Positions 1 through 10,188 of a DNA stretch of 64,000 nt are shown here, in pieces; within the stretch, counting starts at the first letter, position 1, and each line of letters begins with the position of its first letter. Made by a program: the position numbers and the translations under genes. Location of the stretch: NCBI RefSeq assembly GCF_008974245.1, contig NZ_BBZI01000006.1, positions 1,225,126 to 1,289,125 of the forward strand, given 5' to 3'. The DNA comes from Streptomyces abyssomicinicus. Lineage in GTDB: Bacteria; Actinomycetota; Actinomycetes; Streptomycetales; Streptomycetaceae. The notes below the pieces were generated by a model. The model was not told the DNA's origin and did not search any database. It saw only the letters and a list, made by a program, of their open reading frames with translations.

Positions 1-1133
1 CCGGTGCGGTTTTTGAGGGCGCCGACCAGGAAGAAGAGGAGGCCGGTGATCAGGCCGTGGGCGACGTTGGCGAAGAGGGCGCCGTTGACGCCGGTGGGGG
101 TCATGGTGGCGATGCCGAGCAGGACGAAGCCCATGTGGCCGACGGAGGAGTACGCGATCAGGCGCTTGAGGTCGCCCTTGGCGCCCTTGCGGGCCAGCGC
201 GAGGCAGGCGAGGGACCCGTAGACGATGCCGACGACGGCGAAGGCGGCCAGGTAGGGCGCGAAGACCTCGAAGCCCTCGGGCGCGGCGGGGAGCAGGATG
301 CGCACGAAGCCGTAGGTGCCCATCTTGAGCAGCACGCCGGCCAGCAGGACCGAGCCGACGGTGGGCGCGGCGGTGTGGGCGTCGGGCAGCCAGCTGTGCA
401 GGGGCCACATCGGGGTCTTCACGGCGAGGCCGACACCGATCGCGAGGACCGCGACGACCTGCACCGTCACGGTGAGTGACCGGCCGTTGTCGGTGGCGAG
501 TGCCACCATGTCGAAAGTGCCCGCCTTGATCCCGATCAGGAGCAGGCCGAGCAGCATGACCACGGAGCCGAGCAGGGTGAAGAGGATGAACTTCCAGGCC
601 GCCTGCGCGCGGCCCGCGCCGCCCCAGCGGGCGATCAGGAAGTACATCGGGATCAGCACGGTCTCGAAGGCGAGGAAGAACAGCAGCAGGTCGAGGACGG
701 CGAAGGAGGCGAGGGTGCCGGTCTCCAGGACGAGCAGCAGGGCGACGAACCCCTTCGGGGAGCCGCCCGGTGGCTGGTTGAAGTACGCGTGGAGGGCGCA
801 GAGGAAGGTGAGCAGGGCGGTGAGGACCAGCAGGGGCAGCGAGATCCCGTCGACGCCCAGGTGGATCCGCACGTCGAGGGCGGGGATCCAGCTGATGTCG
901 GTGGTGGCCTGCATGGTCTGGGGCCGGCTGTGGTCGAACCCGGCGGCGAGCGCCAGGGCGGCCAGGAGGACGGCCGCGGTGACGGTCACACCGTGCCGCA
1001 GGACGGCCTGTTCGGGTGACTTCCCCTTCAGCCCGGGCGGGGCCGGAAGGAGGGCCGCCGCGGCCCCGACCAGCGGGATCACCACGACGAACGCGAGAAG
1101 GGCCCGCATCACGGACTCGTTGATATCGATCAC
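1..1133 (-). CDS. nuoM: NADH-quinone oxidoreductase subunit M, second cluster (partial)
   Basis: Proton-pumping antiporter-like membrane subunit of complex I. The gene runs off the left edge, so only the N-terminal ~377 residues are present. The chosen GTG start at 1133 lies 6 bases after the nuoL2 stop. The translation has a hydrophobic N-terminus followed by the NuoM-type luminal motif GVDGISLPLLVL near residue 90, then further transmembrane stretches. It is the last visible gene of the incomplete nuoA2-M2 operon; nuoN2 may lie beyond the edge. It is a paralogue of the full nuoM at 22964-24535. Confidence 0.88.
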   Translation of the reverse strand, partial: MIDINESVMRALLAFVVVIPLVGAAAALLPAPPGLKGKSPEQAVLRHGVTVTAAVLLAALALAAGFDHSRPQTMQATTDISWIPALDVRIHLGVDGISLPLLVLTALLTFLCALHAYFNQPPGGSPKGFVALLLVLETGTLASFAVLDLLLFFLAFETVLIPMYFLIARWGGAGRAQAAWKFILFTLLGSVVMLLGLLLIGIKAGTFDMVALATDNGRSLTVTVQVVAVLAIGVGLAVKTPMWPLHSWLPDAHTAAPTVGSVLLAGVLLKMGTYGFVRILLPAAPEGFEVFAPYLAAFAVVGIVYGSLACLALARKGAKGDLKRLIAYSSVGHMGFVLLGIATMTPTGVNGALFANVAHGLITGLLFFLVGALKNRT

Positions 1134-1139
1134 GCCTGC

Positions 1140-3164
1140 TCACGCTCCCGAGACGGCGAGGACGACGGCGACCGTGAGGACCACGGTTCCGGCGAGCAGC
1201 GCGCTCACATAGGTCTGGAGGTTGCCGGTCTGGGCGCGGCGGACGGCGGCGCCCAGCAGGCGGGGCGCGGCGGCGGCGCCGCGGACGTAGGTCTCGACGA
1301 CCTCGCGGTCCAGGAACCGGACCAGGGATGCCGCGGCGGTCACCGGGCGGACGAAGGCCGCGCGGTAGAGGGCGTCCAGGTGGAATCCCTCGGCCGCGTG
1401 GCGGTGCAGGGGTCCCAGCAGGAGGCGGCCCGGGTCGGAGGGGTCGGGGGCGTCGGCCAGGTCGCCGTAGGCGGGGGCGTGGCTGGCGATGGCCTCCGCC
1501 TCGACCTGGCCGGGGTCCGCGTCCGGGTGGGCGGCGACCGCGCCGAGCGGGGTGCCGGCCGCGAAGGCGGTGGTGTGCCGCCAGGTCCCGTAGGTCACGA
1601 TGCCGCCGACCAGGGCGATGCCGGTGGCGAGCAGCGAGGTGGCCCAGCCCGGGGCCAGCGAGCCGCCGCCGAACCAGTCGGGGAGCACGCCGAAGGCGGC
1701 GCCCAGTGCGAGGGAGGGGACGGCCAGCACCCACAGGACGGCGTTCATGGCGACCGGCTGCCTGCCGTGGTCGGGGGCATCGGTCCCCCGGCCGCGGAAG
1801 GCGCGCAGCCACAGGCGGGTGGCGTAGGCGGCGGTCAGCAGCGCGGTGAGCAGGCCCGCCGCCAGCACGATCCATCCGGCGGCGACCGGGCCGCCCTCGC
1901 CGGTGGCGGCGTGCTCGGCGGCGACCAGGACGGCCTCCTTGGAGAAGAAGCCGCTGAACGGCGGGATCGCGGCCAGCGCGAGCAGGGCGACGGTCATCGT
2001 CCAGTAGGCGTCGGGCACGCGGGTGCGCAGCCCGCTCATGCGGGACATGGCGGCCAGCGAGTTGGTGCCGGCGGCGTGGATGAGCACGCCGGCGGTGAGG
2101 AACAGCAGCGCCTTGAAGGCGCCGTGGGTGAGGAGGTGGAACGCGGCGGCGGAGCGGTCTCCGGCGGCGAGGGCGCCGGTCATGTAGCCGAGCTGGCCGA
2201 TGGTCGACCAGGCCAGGACCCGTTTGACGTCGTCCTGGGCGAGTGCGGCGAGGGCCGAGCCGATCATGGTGACGGCGGCCATCACCGCCAGCACCAGCAT
2301 GGCGGCGGCCGACGCCTGGAAGAGCGGGAGCAGCCGGGCGACGAAGTAGACGCCGGCGGCGACCATGGTCGCGGCGTGGATCAGCGCGGAGACGGGCGTG
2401 GGGCCGGCCATCGCGTCCGGCAGCCAGGTGTGCAGCGGGAACTGCGCCGACTTGCCGGCCACTCCGGCCAGCAGGAGCAGGGCGATCAGGGTGGGGTTGT
2501 CGATCCGCTCGACCGCGGCGAAGGTCGGCGTGCTCGGGTCCAGGGCCGTGTTCCGGACGGCTTCCAGGATCTCGGTGATCCGGAACGAGCCGGCGTCGGC
2601 GGCGAGCACGAAGAGGCCGATCAGGAACGGGACGTCACCGGCCTTGGTGACCAGGAAGGCCTTGATCGAGGCGGCACGTGCCTCGGGGGTCTCCCAGTAG
2701 TGGCCGACCAGGAAGTAGGAGCAGATGCCCATGACCTCCCAGCCGACCAGCAGCACCATCAGGTCGCCGGTGTAGACGACCAGCAGCATGGCGGCGGTGA
2801 ACAGGGAGACCAGCGCCGCGTAGGAGGCGTACCGGGCGTCGTGGCGGAGGTAGCCCGTCGAGTAGATCTGCACGCACGCCGAGACCAGGGTCACCAGCAG
2901 GGCGGTGAGGGCGGCGAAGCCGTCGACGTGCAGGGCCAGCTCGATCGGCACCGAGCCGGTCGGGGTGAGTTCGGTCGCGGCGTCGATCGGGTCCCCGCCG
3001 CCTTGGCGGGCCGCGACCAGCGCGGCGAGGGCGAGGGAGGCGACCACCGGGAGCACGGCGAGGGGGCGGACGAAACCGGGGGCGGTGCGGCCCAGCAGGA
3101 GTCCCGCGACCGCGCCGAGGAACGGCAGCAGGGGGACGAGGACGGCGAGGGTGATCGTGCTCAT
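1140..3164 (-). CDS. nuoL: NADH-quinone oxidoreductase subunit L, second cluster
   Basis: Large antiporter-like proton channel subunit at the distal end of the complex I membrane arm, 674 aa. The core is typical Nuo[18 protein letters not shown] near residue 75, the [18 protein letters not shown] segment, the [21 protein letters not shown] block, and the lysine-bearing helix around [18 protein letters not shown]. About fifteen or more membrane segments are expected. Its start overlaps the nuoK2 stop by 4 bases, so the genes are translationally coupled. It is clearly divergent from the second copy at 24537-26498, so this is an old paralogue and not a recent duplication. Confidence 0.95.
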   Translation of the reverse strand: MSTITLAVLVPLLPFLGAVAGLLLGRTAPGFVRPLAVLPVVASLALAALVAARQGGGDPIDAATELTPTGSVPIELALHVDGFAALTALLVTLVSACVQIYSTGYLRHDARYASYAALVSLFTAAMLLVVYTGDLMVLLVGWEVMGICSYFLVGHYWETPEARAASIKAFLVTKAGDVPFLIGLFVLAADAGSFRITEILEAVRNTALDPSTPTFAAVERIDNPTLIALLLLAGVAGKSAQFPLHTWLPDAMAGPTPVSALIHAATMVAAGVYFVARLLPLFQASAAAMLVLAVMAAVTMIGSALAALAQDDVKRVLAWSTIGQLGYMTGALAAGDRSAAAFHLLTHGAFKALLFLTAGVLIHAAGTNSLAAMSRMSGLRTRVPDAYWTMTVALLALAAIPPFSGFFSKEAVLVAAEHAATGEGGPVAAGWIVLAAGLLTALLTAAYATRLWLRAFRGRGTDAPDHGRQPVAMNAVLWVLAVPSLALGAAFGVLPDWFGGGSLAPGWATSLLATGIALVGGIVTYGTWRHTTAFAAGTPLGAVAAHPDADPGQVEAEAIASHAPAYGDLADAPDPSDPGRLLLGPLHRHAAEGFHLDALYRAAFVRPVTAAASLVRFLDREVVETYVRGAAAAPRLLGAAVRRAQTGNLQTYVSALLAGTVVLTVAVVLAVSGA

Positions 3165-3580
3165 GCTGAGGCCTCGGCCTTCTCGCCGCTCCCCGGGGCG
3201 GGGACGCCGGCCCGTGCGGTCGCGTCCGTGCCGTCGGACCCGCCGCGGTCCTCCGCGGTGTCGCGGAGGCGGTCGACGTCGGCGGTGCCGCGGTTGCGGT
3301 ACACGGCGAGGACGATCGCCAGGCCGATGCCGATCTCGGCGGCGGCGATGGCGATGGTGAACAGGGTCAGTGCCTGGCCCGAGTGGAGCCCGTCGTGCGG
3401 GAACGCGGCCTGGGCGGCGCGGCTCAGCCAGGCGTCGAAGGCGACGAGGTTGAGGTTGACGGCGTTGAGCATCAGCTCGACCGACATCAGCACCAGGATC
3501 GCGTTGCGGCGCGCCAGGACGCCGTAGACCCCGGTGCAGAAGAGGAGGGCGGAGAGGACGACGGGGTAGGCGAGGTGCAT
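3161..3580 (-). CDS. nuoK: NADH-quinone oxidoreductase subunit K, second cluster
   Basis: Small three-helix membrane subunit of complex I, 139 aa. Core motifs are [20 protein letters not shown] and [10 protein letters not shown], which carry the conserved membrane glutamates (one in VELMLN, one in [11 protein letters not shown]). It is about 40 residues longer than the 99-aa NuoK of the main operon: the extra C-terminus is polar, charged and glycine/alanine-rich and looks disordered. The ATG at 3578-3580 shares one base with the nuoJ2 TGA. A longer reading upstream in this frame is only antisense-like shadow of nuoJ2. Confidence 0.93.
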   Translation of the reverse strand: MHLAYPVVLSALLFCTGVYGVLARRNAILVLMSVELMLNAVNLNLVAFDAWLSRAAQAAFPHDGLHSGQALTLFTIAIAAAEIGIGLAIVLAVYRNRGTADVDRLRDTAEDRGGSDGTDATARAGVPAPGSGEKAEASA

Positions 3581-4128
3581 CAGCGCTCTCCTCCTTCGCC
3601 GGAGTCGGCGTTCCGCTTGCGGGAGAGGACGATGGCGCCGACCAGGGCGGCCAGCAGCAGGACCGACAGGGCCTCGAAGGGGAGCACCCAGTGCTGGAAG
3701 AGGGACGCGCCGGTGACCTCGGTGGTCCCGGCGGAGGCGCCGTCCAGGTCGATCCAGGTGGTGCGGAAGGCGTCGACGACCACCCAGACCAGGGCGACCG
3801 CCGCGGCCACCGCCACCCCGAGGGCGACCCCGCGGTTGCCGGAGTCGGCGTCCGGGGAGCGGCCGATCGGCGCCCGGGTGAGCATCAGTCCGAAGAGGAG
3901 GAGGACGACCACCGAGCCGACGTAGATCAGGACCTGCACCCAGGCGATGAACTCGGCGGTGAGCAGCAGGTACTCGACGGCGAGCCCGCCGAGGGCGACC
4001 ACCAGCCAGAGCGCGGCGTGCACCAGTTGCCGGGTGGTCACGCTGACCACCGCGGCGCCCAGGGTGACCAGGCCGACCAGGACGAAGGTGATCTCGACCC
4101 CGGTCGGGGAGAGGAATCCGTGGCTCAC
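3580..4128 (-). CDS. nuoJ: NADH-quinone oxidoreductase subunit J, second cluster
   Basis: Five-helix membrane subunit of complex I, 182 aa. It shows the usual pattern of hydrophobic helices with [20 protein letters not shown] followed by a [13 protein letters not shown] helix. The GTG start at 4126-4128 overlaps the nuoI2 stop as GTGA and is preceded by a GGAGGAG-type ribosome site inside nuoI2. Unlike the 286-aa NuoJ of the main operon it has no long charged C-terminal tail, ending soon after the last helix with [14 protein letters not shown]. Confidence 0.92.
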   Translation of the reverse strand: MSHGFLSPTGVEITFVLVGLVTLGAAVVSVTTRQLVHAALWLVVALGGLAVEYLLLTAEFIAWVQVLIYVGSVVVLLLFGLMLTRAPIGRSPDADSGNRGVALGVAVAAAVALVWVVVDAFRTTWIDLDGASAGTTEVTGASLFQHWVLPFEALSVLLLAALVGAIVLSRKRNADSGEGGER

Positions 4129-4751
4129 GGGGTCTCCTCCCCCGCCGGGCCTTCCGCCTTGCCATCCGCCGGGCCTTCCGCCTGGCGCAGTTTGTCGGCC
4201 GTCCTGCGCGCGGCGGCGACCTCCTTGGGCTCCTCCGCGGCGGCGTCCAACGCGGGCGGCGCCGGAACCGTCCACATCCACTCGCGGAGCTTGTCCCGCT
4301 CGTGGGTGAGCTCGCGGATGTCCGTCTCGGCGTACTCGAACTCCGGGGACCAGAAGAGGGCGTCGAACGGGCACACCTCGATGCAGATCCCGCAGTACAT
4401 GCAGAGCGCGAAGTCGATGGCGAACCGGTCGAGGACGTTGCGCTGCCGCTCGCGGCCGCCGGGCGCGGCCGGGGGCACCGTCTCCTTGTGGGAGTCGATG
4501 TAGATGCACCAGTCCGGGCACTCGCGGGCGCACAGCATGCAGACGGTGCAGTTCTCCTCGAAGAGACCGATCACCCCGCGGGTGCGGGGGGCGAGCTCGG
4601 GCTGGACGTCCGGGTACTGCGCGGTGACGTTCTTCCGCACCATGGTGCGCAGCGTGACGGCCAGGCCCTTGGCCAGCCCGCTGCCGGGGATGCCGCGGGA
4701 GGACGAGGCGGAGGCCGACGCGGAGTCGGAGGCGGAGACCGACGGCTTCAC
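4125..4751 (-). CDS. nuoI: NADH-quinone oxidoreductase subunit I, second cluster
   Basis: Ferredoxin-like subunit that carries two [4Fe-4S] clusters linking the peripheral arm to the N2 cluster, 208 aa. Both eight-cysteine motifs are intact: [14 protein letters not shown] and [14 protein letters not shown]. It starts with a serine/alanine-rich N-terminus and ends with a Lys/Glu/Ala-rich tail containing a repeated [12 protein letters not shown] motif. The GTG start overlaps the nuoH2 stop. With intact cluster ligands it could accept electrons from a donor other than NuoEFG. Confidence 0.94.
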   Translation of the reverse strand: MKPSVSASDSASASASSSRGIPGSGLAKGLAVTLRTMVRKNVTAQYPDVQPELAPRTRGVIGLFEENCTVCMLCARECPDWCIYIDSHKETVPPAAPGGRERQRNVLDRFAIDFALCMYCGICIEVCPFDALFWSPEFEYAETDIRELTHERDKLREWMWTVPAPPALDAAAEEPKEVAAARRTADKLRQAEGPADGKAEGPAGEETP

Positions 4752-5713
4752 GGGATCACCACCTTGACGACGCCGGTGAGGGCGATCTGGGCGAGGGCGA
4801 GCGGAACCAGGAAGGTCCATGACAGCTTCTGCAACTGGTCCTCCCGCAGCCGGGGGTAGGTGACGCGCAGCCAGATGACCACGAAGGCCAGGACGGCGGT
4901 CTTCAGCAGCGTCCAGAACCAGCCGAGGTCGTCGCCCCCGAACGGGCCGTGCCAGCCGCCGAGGAACAGCACGGTGGTCAGACCGCAGAGGACGACGATG
5001 CCGGCGTACTCGGCGAGCAGGAAGAACGCGAAGCGCAGGCCGGTGTACTCGGTGTACGCGCCGAAGATGATCTCCGAGTCGGCCACCGGCATGTCGAACG
5101 GCGGGCGCTGGAGCTCGGCGAGGCCGGCCACGAAGAAGACGACCGCGCCGACGAGCTGCCAGGGCAGCCACCACCACTGGAAGGCGCCGGCGATGCCGGT
5201 GAGCGAGACGGTCCCGGCCGCCATGGCGACGGAGGCCGCCGCGAGCAGCATCGGCAGTTCGTAGGAGAGCAGCTGGGCGGCCGTGCGGAGGCCGCCCAGC
5301 AGGGAGTACTTGTTGGCGGAGGCCCAGCCGGCCATCAGCGAGCCGAGGACGCCGACGCCCATCACGGCGAGGGCGAAGAAGACGCCCGCGTCGATGGCCT
5401 GGCCGACCGCGTCGCCGGGTCCGAGCGGGATGACCAGCAGGACCAGCAGGTACGGCAGGAGGGCGACGGCGGGAGCGAGCTGGAAGACGCGGCGGTCGGC
5501 ACCGGCCGGGACCACGTCCTCCTTCTGCACGAACTTCACGCCGTCCGCGACGAGCTGGGCCCAGCCGTGGAAGCCGCCGGCGTACATCGGGCCGAGGCGG
5601 CCCTGCATGTGGGCCATCACCTTGTGCTCGGTCTGGCCCACGACGAGGGGGAGGACCAGGAAGGCGGCGAGGACGGCGAGCAGGCGCAGCGTGACGTCGA
5701 GCGCGTCGGTCAC
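4748..5713 (-). CDS. nuoH: NADH-quinone oxidoreductase subunit H, second cluster
   Basis: Membrane subunit that forms part of the quinone chamber, 321 aa. Diagnostic segments are [20 protein letters not shown] near the N-terminus, the [16 protein letters not shown] loop and [18 protein letters not shown], all typical of NuoH. The GTG start at 5711-5713 overlaps the nuoC2 stop. It matches the normal family length, unlike the 462-aa NuoH of the main operon, which has a long C-terminal extension. Confidence 0.95.
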   Translation of the reverse strand: MTDALDVTLRLLAVLAAFLVLPLVVGQTEHKVMAHMQGRLGPMYAGGFHGWAQLVADGVKFVQKEDVVPAGADRRVFQLAPAVALLPYLLVLLVIPLGPGDAVGQAIDAGVFFALAVMGVGVLGSLMAGWASANKYSLLGGLRTAAQLLSYELPMLLAAASVAMAAGTVSLTGIAGAFQWWWLPWQLVGAVVFFVAGLAELQRPPFDMPVADSEIIFGAYTEYTGLRFAFFLLAEYAGIVVLCGLTTVLFLGGWHGPFGGDDLGWFWTLLKTAVLAFVVIWLRVTYPRLREDQLQKLSWTFLVPLALAQIALTGVVKVVIP

Positions 5714-6924
5714 TGTCCGCCTCCCTCGGGGTCGTCGGTGGGTCGTTCCTCCGGACGTTCGTCCGGTCGTTCGCCCGAACGCTGTTCCGGACGTTCGTCC
5801 CGCGCGGGCCCGCCGTCGCGGGAACCGTCCGGCTCCTCGTAGGCGGGCTTGGCGTGGTGCCACGGGGCGTCGGGGCTGCGCGGCGCGGTCCTCGGCCGCC
5901 GGGGTTCCGGCTCGGCCGGGGGCGTCCCCTCGGCCGGGGACGGCGTCCCCTCGGCCCGCTGCGACGCGGACCCGCCGGAGGCGGAACGGGACCGACGCGG
6001 CCCGGGGGGCGGTGCGGCCTCGCCGCCCGGCTCCTCACGCTGCGAGGCAGAGCCCTCCGACACGCTCCGCGACCGCCGCGGACCGGTCCCGCGCGCCGGT
6101 GCCGCGGGGGCGCCGCCCTCCTCGCGCTGCGAGGCGGACCCCGCGGACGCGCTGCGGGAACGCCGGGGTGCGGCCGGGGACTGCCCGGCCGGGGTCTCCG
6201 CGGCGGGGGTTTCCGCGACCGGGGTCTCCGCGGCCGGGGTCCGCCCGGCTGAGCTCCCGGCGGCCTGGGAGGCCGTGCCCTCGGCGGCGGTCCGGGTGCG
6301 GCGCGGGCGGTCTCCGCCCGCCGCGCGGGCCGCGCCGCGGGCCGGGGCGGCCGGGAGCTGCCCCTTCAGCGGGCCCCACTCGTTCGGGTCGGGCACCCCC
6401 GGCGGCAGCATCTGCCGCCGCTTGGGCCCACCGTGCTCCGACTCACCCGGTTCCTTCGCCCCGGGCCATGCCTTGGCGACCCGCGCCGCCAGTACGAAGT
6501 CCTTGCGCAGCGGATGCCCCTCGAAGCCCTCGGGCAGCAGCAGCGGTTCCAGGCCGGGATGGCCCTCGAACCGCACGCCGAACATCTCGTGGGTCTCCCG
6601 CTCGTGCCAGGCCGCGCCCGCGTGGACGCCGACCGCGGAGGCCAGCACCGGGGCGTCGTGCGGCACGGTGGTGCGCAGCAGCAGCCGGCGGACCGGCCGG
6701 CCCAGGGCGGCGACATGGGCGCAGACCCGGAAGCCCGTGCCCGGCTCGTCCACCGCGCTCAGCCAGTCGAAGAAGGTGCAGCCCAGCCGGTCCCGGGCGA
6801 CGGTCAGCGCCTCGGTCCAGGACTCCGGCGGCACGTCGACGGTCAGGACCTCGTAGGACTCCTCGGCCACGGCCCGGTCGCCGAAGAGCGCGGCCGCCGG
6901 TTCCGGGAGCCAGCCCTCGCTCAT
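5710..6924 (-). CDS. nuoC: NuoC-like subunit with long repetitive disordered tail
   Basis: 30-kDa (NuoC-type) peripheral subunit of complex I, 404 aa. Residues 1-150 form the NuoC domain, with the signature [17 protein letters not shown] at 107-123. From about residue 190 the protein is low-complexity. Four copies of a PRR[S/T]R[S/T]xxxGxASQ repeat occur near residues 207, 253, 282 and 309, with a [10 protein letters not shown] stretch between and an Arg/Glu/Pro-rich [11 protein letters not shown] end. The tail is as long as the folded domain, and no NuoD domain follows it. The position between nuoB2 and nuoH2 is where nuoC, nuoD, E, F and G would normally stand. Confidence 0.88.
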   Translation of the reverse strand: MSEGWLPEPAAALFGDRAVAEESYEVLTVDVPPESWTEALTVARDRLGCTFFDWLSAVDEPGTGFRVCAHVAALGRPVRRLLLRTTVPHDAPVLASAVGVHAGAAWHERETHEMFGVRFEGHPGLEPLLLPEGFEGHPLRKDFVLAARVAKAWPGAKEPGESEHGGPKRRQMLPPGVPDPNEWGPLKGQLPAAPARGAARAAGGDRPRRTRTAAEGTASQAAGSSAGRTPAAETPVAETPAAETPAGQSPAAPRRSRSASAGSASQREEGGAPAAPARGTGPRRSRSVSEGSASQREEPGGEAAPPPGPRRSRSASGGSASQRAEGTPSPAEGTPPAEPEPRRPRTAPRSPDAPWHHAKPAYEEPDGSRDGGPARDERPEQRSGERPDERPEERPTDDPEGGGQ

Positions 6925-7538
6925 CGGTCCCCCTCCGCGGCGGGCGGCCGGACCAGTCCGCTCGTGAGCGCCGCGGTGGAAGGACGCGGGGCCGTGCCGC
7001 TCCCGCCGTACCGCTTTCCCAGCGACTCCCGGGCGATCTTCTCCTGGAGTTTGATGATCCCCTGCAGCAGCGCCTCGGGCCGCGGCGGGCAGCCCGGCAC
7101 GTAGACGTCGACGGGGACGATCTGGTCGACGCCCTTGGTGACCGAGTAGGAGTCCCAGTACGGCCCGCCGCAGTTGGAGCAGGCGCCGAAGGAGATGACG
7201 TACTTCGGCTCCGGCATCTGCTCGTAGAGCCGCTTCACCGCGGGCGCCATCTTGTCGGTGACGGTGCCCGAGACGACCATCAGGTCGGCCTGGCGCGGTC
7301 CCGGCGCGAACGGGATGACGCCGAGGCGCATGAAGTCGTGCCGGGACATCGACGCGGCGATGAACTCGATGGCGCAGCAGGCGAGCCCGAAGTTGAAGAC
7401 CCAGAGCGAGTAGCGGCGGCCCCAGTTGAGGACCACCTTCATCGGCTCGGGCGCCAGCCGGGACAGCACGCCCAGCCGCTGGGGCTCGGGCAGCATCACC
7501 GGCTCCGGCTCGGGGGTGGCGGCGGAGGCAGCGGTCAC
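6921..7538 (-). CDS. nuoB: NADH-quinone oxidoreductase subunit B, second cluster
   Basis: Subunit that binds cluster N2, the last electron carrier before quinone, 205 aa. All four expected cysteines are visible: [19 protein letters not shown] (with one extra cysteine relative to the other copy) and VPGCPPRPE. The GTG start at 7536-7538 overlaps the nuoA2 stop. An N-terminal extension of about 30 residues precedes the conserved domain, and a short Thr/Ala/Pro-rich tail follows it. Confidence 0.94.
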   Translation of the reverse strand: MTAASAATPEPEPVMLPEPQRLGVLSRLAPEPMKVVLNWGRRYSLWVFNFGLACCAIEFIAASMSRHDFMRLGVIPFAPGPRQADLMVVSGTVTDKMAPAVKRLYEQMPEPKYVISFGACSNCGGPYWDSYSVTKGVDQIVPVDVYVPGCPPRPEALLQGIIKLQEKIARESLGKRYGGSGTAPRPSTAALTSGLVRPPAAEGDR

Positions 7539-7906
7539 GTCCACTCCAGGACGCCCTTCCTGTAGGCGTACAGCAGGCCCACGGCGAGGAAGCCGAGGAA
7601 GAGGAACATCTCCACGAGGGTGGCGGCGCCGTAGCCCGGCGCGTCGAAGACGGTCGCCCAGGGGAAGAGGAACACCGAGTCCACCGCGAAGATCACGTAA
7701 AGGAACGCGTACACGTAGTACCGGACCTGGGTGTGCGCCCAGCCCTCGCCGACCGGGTCGACGCCGCACTCGTAGGTGAGCAGCTTCTCGGGCGTCGGCA
7801 CCATGGGCCGCAGCAGGCGTCCCGCGCCGAAGGCGACGGCGACGAACAGCACGCCGACCACGGCGAGGAGTCCGACGACCGAGTAGGACGAAAAGTAGTC
7901 GGGCAC
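7535..7906 (-). CDS. nuoA: NADH-quinone oxidoreductase subunit A, second cluster
   Basis: Small three-helix membrane subunit, 123 aa, first gene of the incomplete nuo operon. It has the NuoA signature [20 protein letters not shown] followed by [18 protein letters not shown]. The start is taken as GTG at 7904-7906, giving MPDYFSSYS; upstream in-frame codons would add a non-conserved proline/arginine-rich peptide. The 164-bp space to the divergent kinase gene at 8071 must hold both promoters; I could not assign a convincing -10/-35 pair there. Confidence 0.92.
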   Translation of the reverse strand: MPDYFSSYSVVGLLAVVGVLFVAVAFGAGRLLRPMVPTPEKLLTYECGVDPVGEGWAHTQVRYYVYAFLYVIFAVDSVFLFPWATVFDAPGYGAATLVEMFLFLGFLAVGLLYAYRKGVLEWT

Positions 7907-8070
7907 CTCGGTCCTCGCTCCCCACTCCGGTTGCCTCGTGAACGTACGCAACGGGAGTCTAGGCCCTGCCTCCTCGGCGGCGGCCGGGTGCGGTGGTGGG
8001 GTTTTCCCCCGTACCTCTCGGCCGGACCGCCTCATGGCGCGGGCGGACCGCCGCCGGGCAGGCTGGCCCC

Positions 8071-9324
8071 ATGACCACCGAACCGACACCGGCCCCGCTG
8101 CCGGCCTCGTCCCCGGCGGCCCCGGTTCAGGCTTCGTCCCCGGCGGCCCCGCTCCCGGACGGCGACCGCCTGCCTCCGGCACGCCTGGCCTACGACGCGT
8201 ACACCTGGCGGGAGATCGCGTACCTGCTGTGCAACCTCCCGGTCACCGTGCTCGGCTTCACCTACGTCGCGGTGGTGCTGCCGACCGGCGCCGGGCTGGC
8301 CGTGACCGCGATCGGGCTGCCCCTGCTCGCGCTGGCCCTGATGGGCGCGCGGGTGCTGGGCCGGCTGGAGCGGGGCCGGGCCCGCGGCCTGCTGGGGCTG
8401 CGGATCGACGAGCCGAGCCCGCTGAGCTCGCACAACCGGTCCGGCAACTTCTTCGTCCGGCTGTGGACGGCGCTCAAGGACCCGGTGGGCTGGCGGTCGA
8501 TGCTGTACCACCTGATCCGCCTGCCCTGGGGCGTCGTCACCTTCACGGTCACGCTGACCGGACTCTTCGTCCTGTGGCCGGTGCTCCCCTATCTGGTGCG
8601 CGCGATGACGACGGTGGACCGGGCGATGGTCCGCGGGCTGCTGTCGCCGTCCCCGGACCTGGAGCGGCGGATCGCCGAGCTGGAGTCCGACCGCGGGGTG
8701 GTGATCGACACCGCGGCGGCGGACCTGCGGCGCATCGAGCGCGACCTGCACGACGGCGCGCAGGCCCGGCTGGTCAACCTGGCGATGGGACTGGGCCTGG
8801 CCAAGGAGAAGCTCCTGGAAGACCCGCAGACGGCCGCCGCCATGGTCGACGAGGCGCACGGCGAGGTGAAGCTGGCCCTGCAGGAGCTGCGCGACCTGGC
8901 CCGCGGCATCCACCCGGCGGTGCTCACCGACCGGGGCCTGGACGCGGCGCTCTCCTCGGTGGCGTCCCGCTGCACGGTCCCTGTGCGGGTCTCGGTGGAG
9001 CTGGAGACCCGGCCGGCCGAGGCCCTGGAGGGCATCGCCTACTTCACCGTCTCCGAACTGCTGCAGAACGTCAGCAAGCACAGCGGGGCGCGCGGCGCCT
9101 CGGTGGACGTGTGGCGCGCCGAGGACCGGCTGATGCTCCAGGTCCACGACGACGGCCGGGGCGGCGCCCGCACGGACGCCGGCTCGGGCCTGGCGGGGCT
9201 GACGGAACGACTGGGCGCGGTGGACGGCGTGTTCGTCGTCGACTCCCCGGAGGGCGGTCCCACCACGGTCACCGCCGAACTTCCCTGGCGGGACCGGCCC
9301 GTCACCCTCACGAAGGAAGGCTGA
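8071..9324 (+). CDS. Membrane sensor histidine kinase (PF13796-type sensor)
   Basis: Two-component sensor kinase of the LuxR-partner (HisKA_3) class, 417 aa. After a Pro/Ala/Ser-rich leader (residues 1-40) comes a four-helix membrane sensor domain (about 45-190) of the 'putative sensor' type. The H-box ERDLHDGAQARLVNLAM has the phospho-acceptor at H227. The ATPase N-box SELLQNVSKH and a DDGRGGA G-box follow. The ATG at 8071 is chosen; upstream in-frame codons lie in the region before the conserved sensor. The next gene begins 5 bases after its stop, so it is co-transcribed with the orphan sensor and probably with the regulator. Confidence 0.92.
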   Translation: MTTEPTPAPLPASSPAAPVQASSPAAPLPDGDRLPPARLAYDAYTWREIAYLLCNLPVTVLGFTYVAVVLPTGAGLAVTAIGLPLLALALMGARVLGRLERGRARGLLGLRIDEPSPLSSHNRSGNFFVRLWTALKDPVGWRSMLYHLIRLPWGVVTFTVTLTGLFVLWPVLPYLVRAMTTVDRAMVRGLLSPSPDLERRIAELESDRGVVIDTAAADLRRIERDLHDGAQARLVNLAMGLGLAKEKLLEDPQTAAAMVDEAHGEVKLALQELRDLARGIHPAVLTDRGLDAALSSVASRCTVPVRVSVELETRPAEALEGIAYFTVSELLQNVSKHSGARGASVDVWRAEDRLMLQVHDDGRGGARTDAGSGLAGLTERLGAVDGVFVVDSPEGGPTTVTAELPWRDRPVTLTKEG

Positions 9325-9328
9325 CGTC

Positions 9329-10006
9329 ATGACCGCCGTCCACCCCTACAAGCGGACCGCGGGGCTCCCCGCACCGCTCGCGCCGCTCCTGGAGCCGGCG
9401 ACCCTGCTGGCCGTGGTGCACTCGCTGCTGAACCTGCCGGTCGCGATCGTGCTGTTCACCTATGTCGTGACCACCCTGTCGCTGGGCGCCGGACTGCTGG
9501 TCACGGTGGTCGGGCTGCCGGTGCTGGTGCTGGCCCTGGCCGGCTGCCGGCTGCTGGGCGCCGCGGAGCGGGCCCGGGTGCGGCTGCTGCTGGGCGCGCG
9601 GGTCGCCGAGCCCGAGCCGCCGGCGCCCCGCGGGGACGCGCCGCGGCTCATCGCCTGGTGCGGCGCGGTGCTGCGCAGCGGGTCGACCTGGCGGCAGGCG
9701 CTGTACGCGCTGGTGCACCTGCCGTGGGCGGTGTTCTCGTTCACCGTGACGGTGACCCTCTGGTCGGTCGGGCTGGGGCTGCTGACGCTGCCGGCCTGGT
9801 ACTGGTCGCTGCCGGACGACAACCGGGAGATCCACGTCCTCGGCGACGGCGCCCTGCTGGGCTCCGAGCCGTTCGAGCTGGCCGTGTGCTGCCTGGTGGG
9901 CGCGGCGGTGACCCTGGGGGCCGCCTGGACGACGCGGGGCATGGCCGTGGTCGACACGGCACTGGCCCGCGGCCTCCTCGGCCCGTCGGGACGCGCCGGG
10001 CACTGA
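9329..10006 (+). CDS. Orphan sensor-domain membrane protein
   Basis: 225-aa protein made almost entirely of the same membrane sensor domain found in the preceding kinase. Matching features include the LNLPVAIVLFTYVVTTLSLG helix (kinase: CNLPVTVLGFTYVAVVLPTG), the TWRQALYALVHLPWAVFSFT block (kinase: LYHLIRLPWGVVTFTVTLT), and MAVVDTALARGLLGPS (kinase: MTTVDRAMVRGLLSPS). It stops where the kinase would continue into its H-box, so it has no catalytic domain. A role as co-sensor or competitor for the kinase is inferred from homology and from the 4-base gap between the genes. Confidence 0.85.
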   Translation: MTAVHPYKRTAGLPAPLAPLLEPATLLAVVHSLLNLPVAIVLFTYVVTTLSLGAGLLVTVVGLPVLVLALAGCRLLGAAERARVRLLLGARVAEPEPPAPRGDAPRLIAWCGAVLRSGSTWRQALYALVHLPWAVFSFTVTVTLWSVGLGLLTLPAWYWSLPDDNREIHVLGDGALLGSEPFELAVCCLVGAAVTLGAAWTTRGMAVVDTALARGLLGPSGRAGH

Positions 10007-10188
10007 CGGGGGACGGCGGGGAACGGCCGGAGGGACGGCCGGGGAACGGCCGGCGAACGGCCGCGGGACGGCGGGATCGATGGCGCGAACGACGGCGGCG
10101 GGGACGGAAATCGTCCCCGCCGCCGGGATGTTGCTGGGATGCTGGGCCGGTGGAGACTGTGCTGCGGCAGGACGCGGAGGACGACAGG

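Noticed and set aside
1380..3527. 715-codon open frame opposite nuoL2
   Set aside because: Composition is Gly/Asp/Gln/Arg-rich with no recognisable domain and it lies entirely antisense to nuoL2 and nuoK2.
5840..6350. CRISPR-like or satellite repeat in the nuoC2 tail DNA
   Set aside because: The repeats keep reading frame and vary at silent positions, so they are coding repeats and not a CRISPR array. No CRISPR array was seen elsewhere.
7907..8070. Rex site in the nuoA2/kinase intergenic region
   Set aside because: GTGAACGTACGCAACGG resembles one half-site but lacks the second half (TTCACAA).
9325..10006. Orphan sensor protein as a truncated (pseudogene) kinase
   Set aside because: It has its own start, a clean stop and a Gly/Ala end with no remnant of H-box or ATPase sequence before the regulator, so a purposeful stand-alone gene is more likely.
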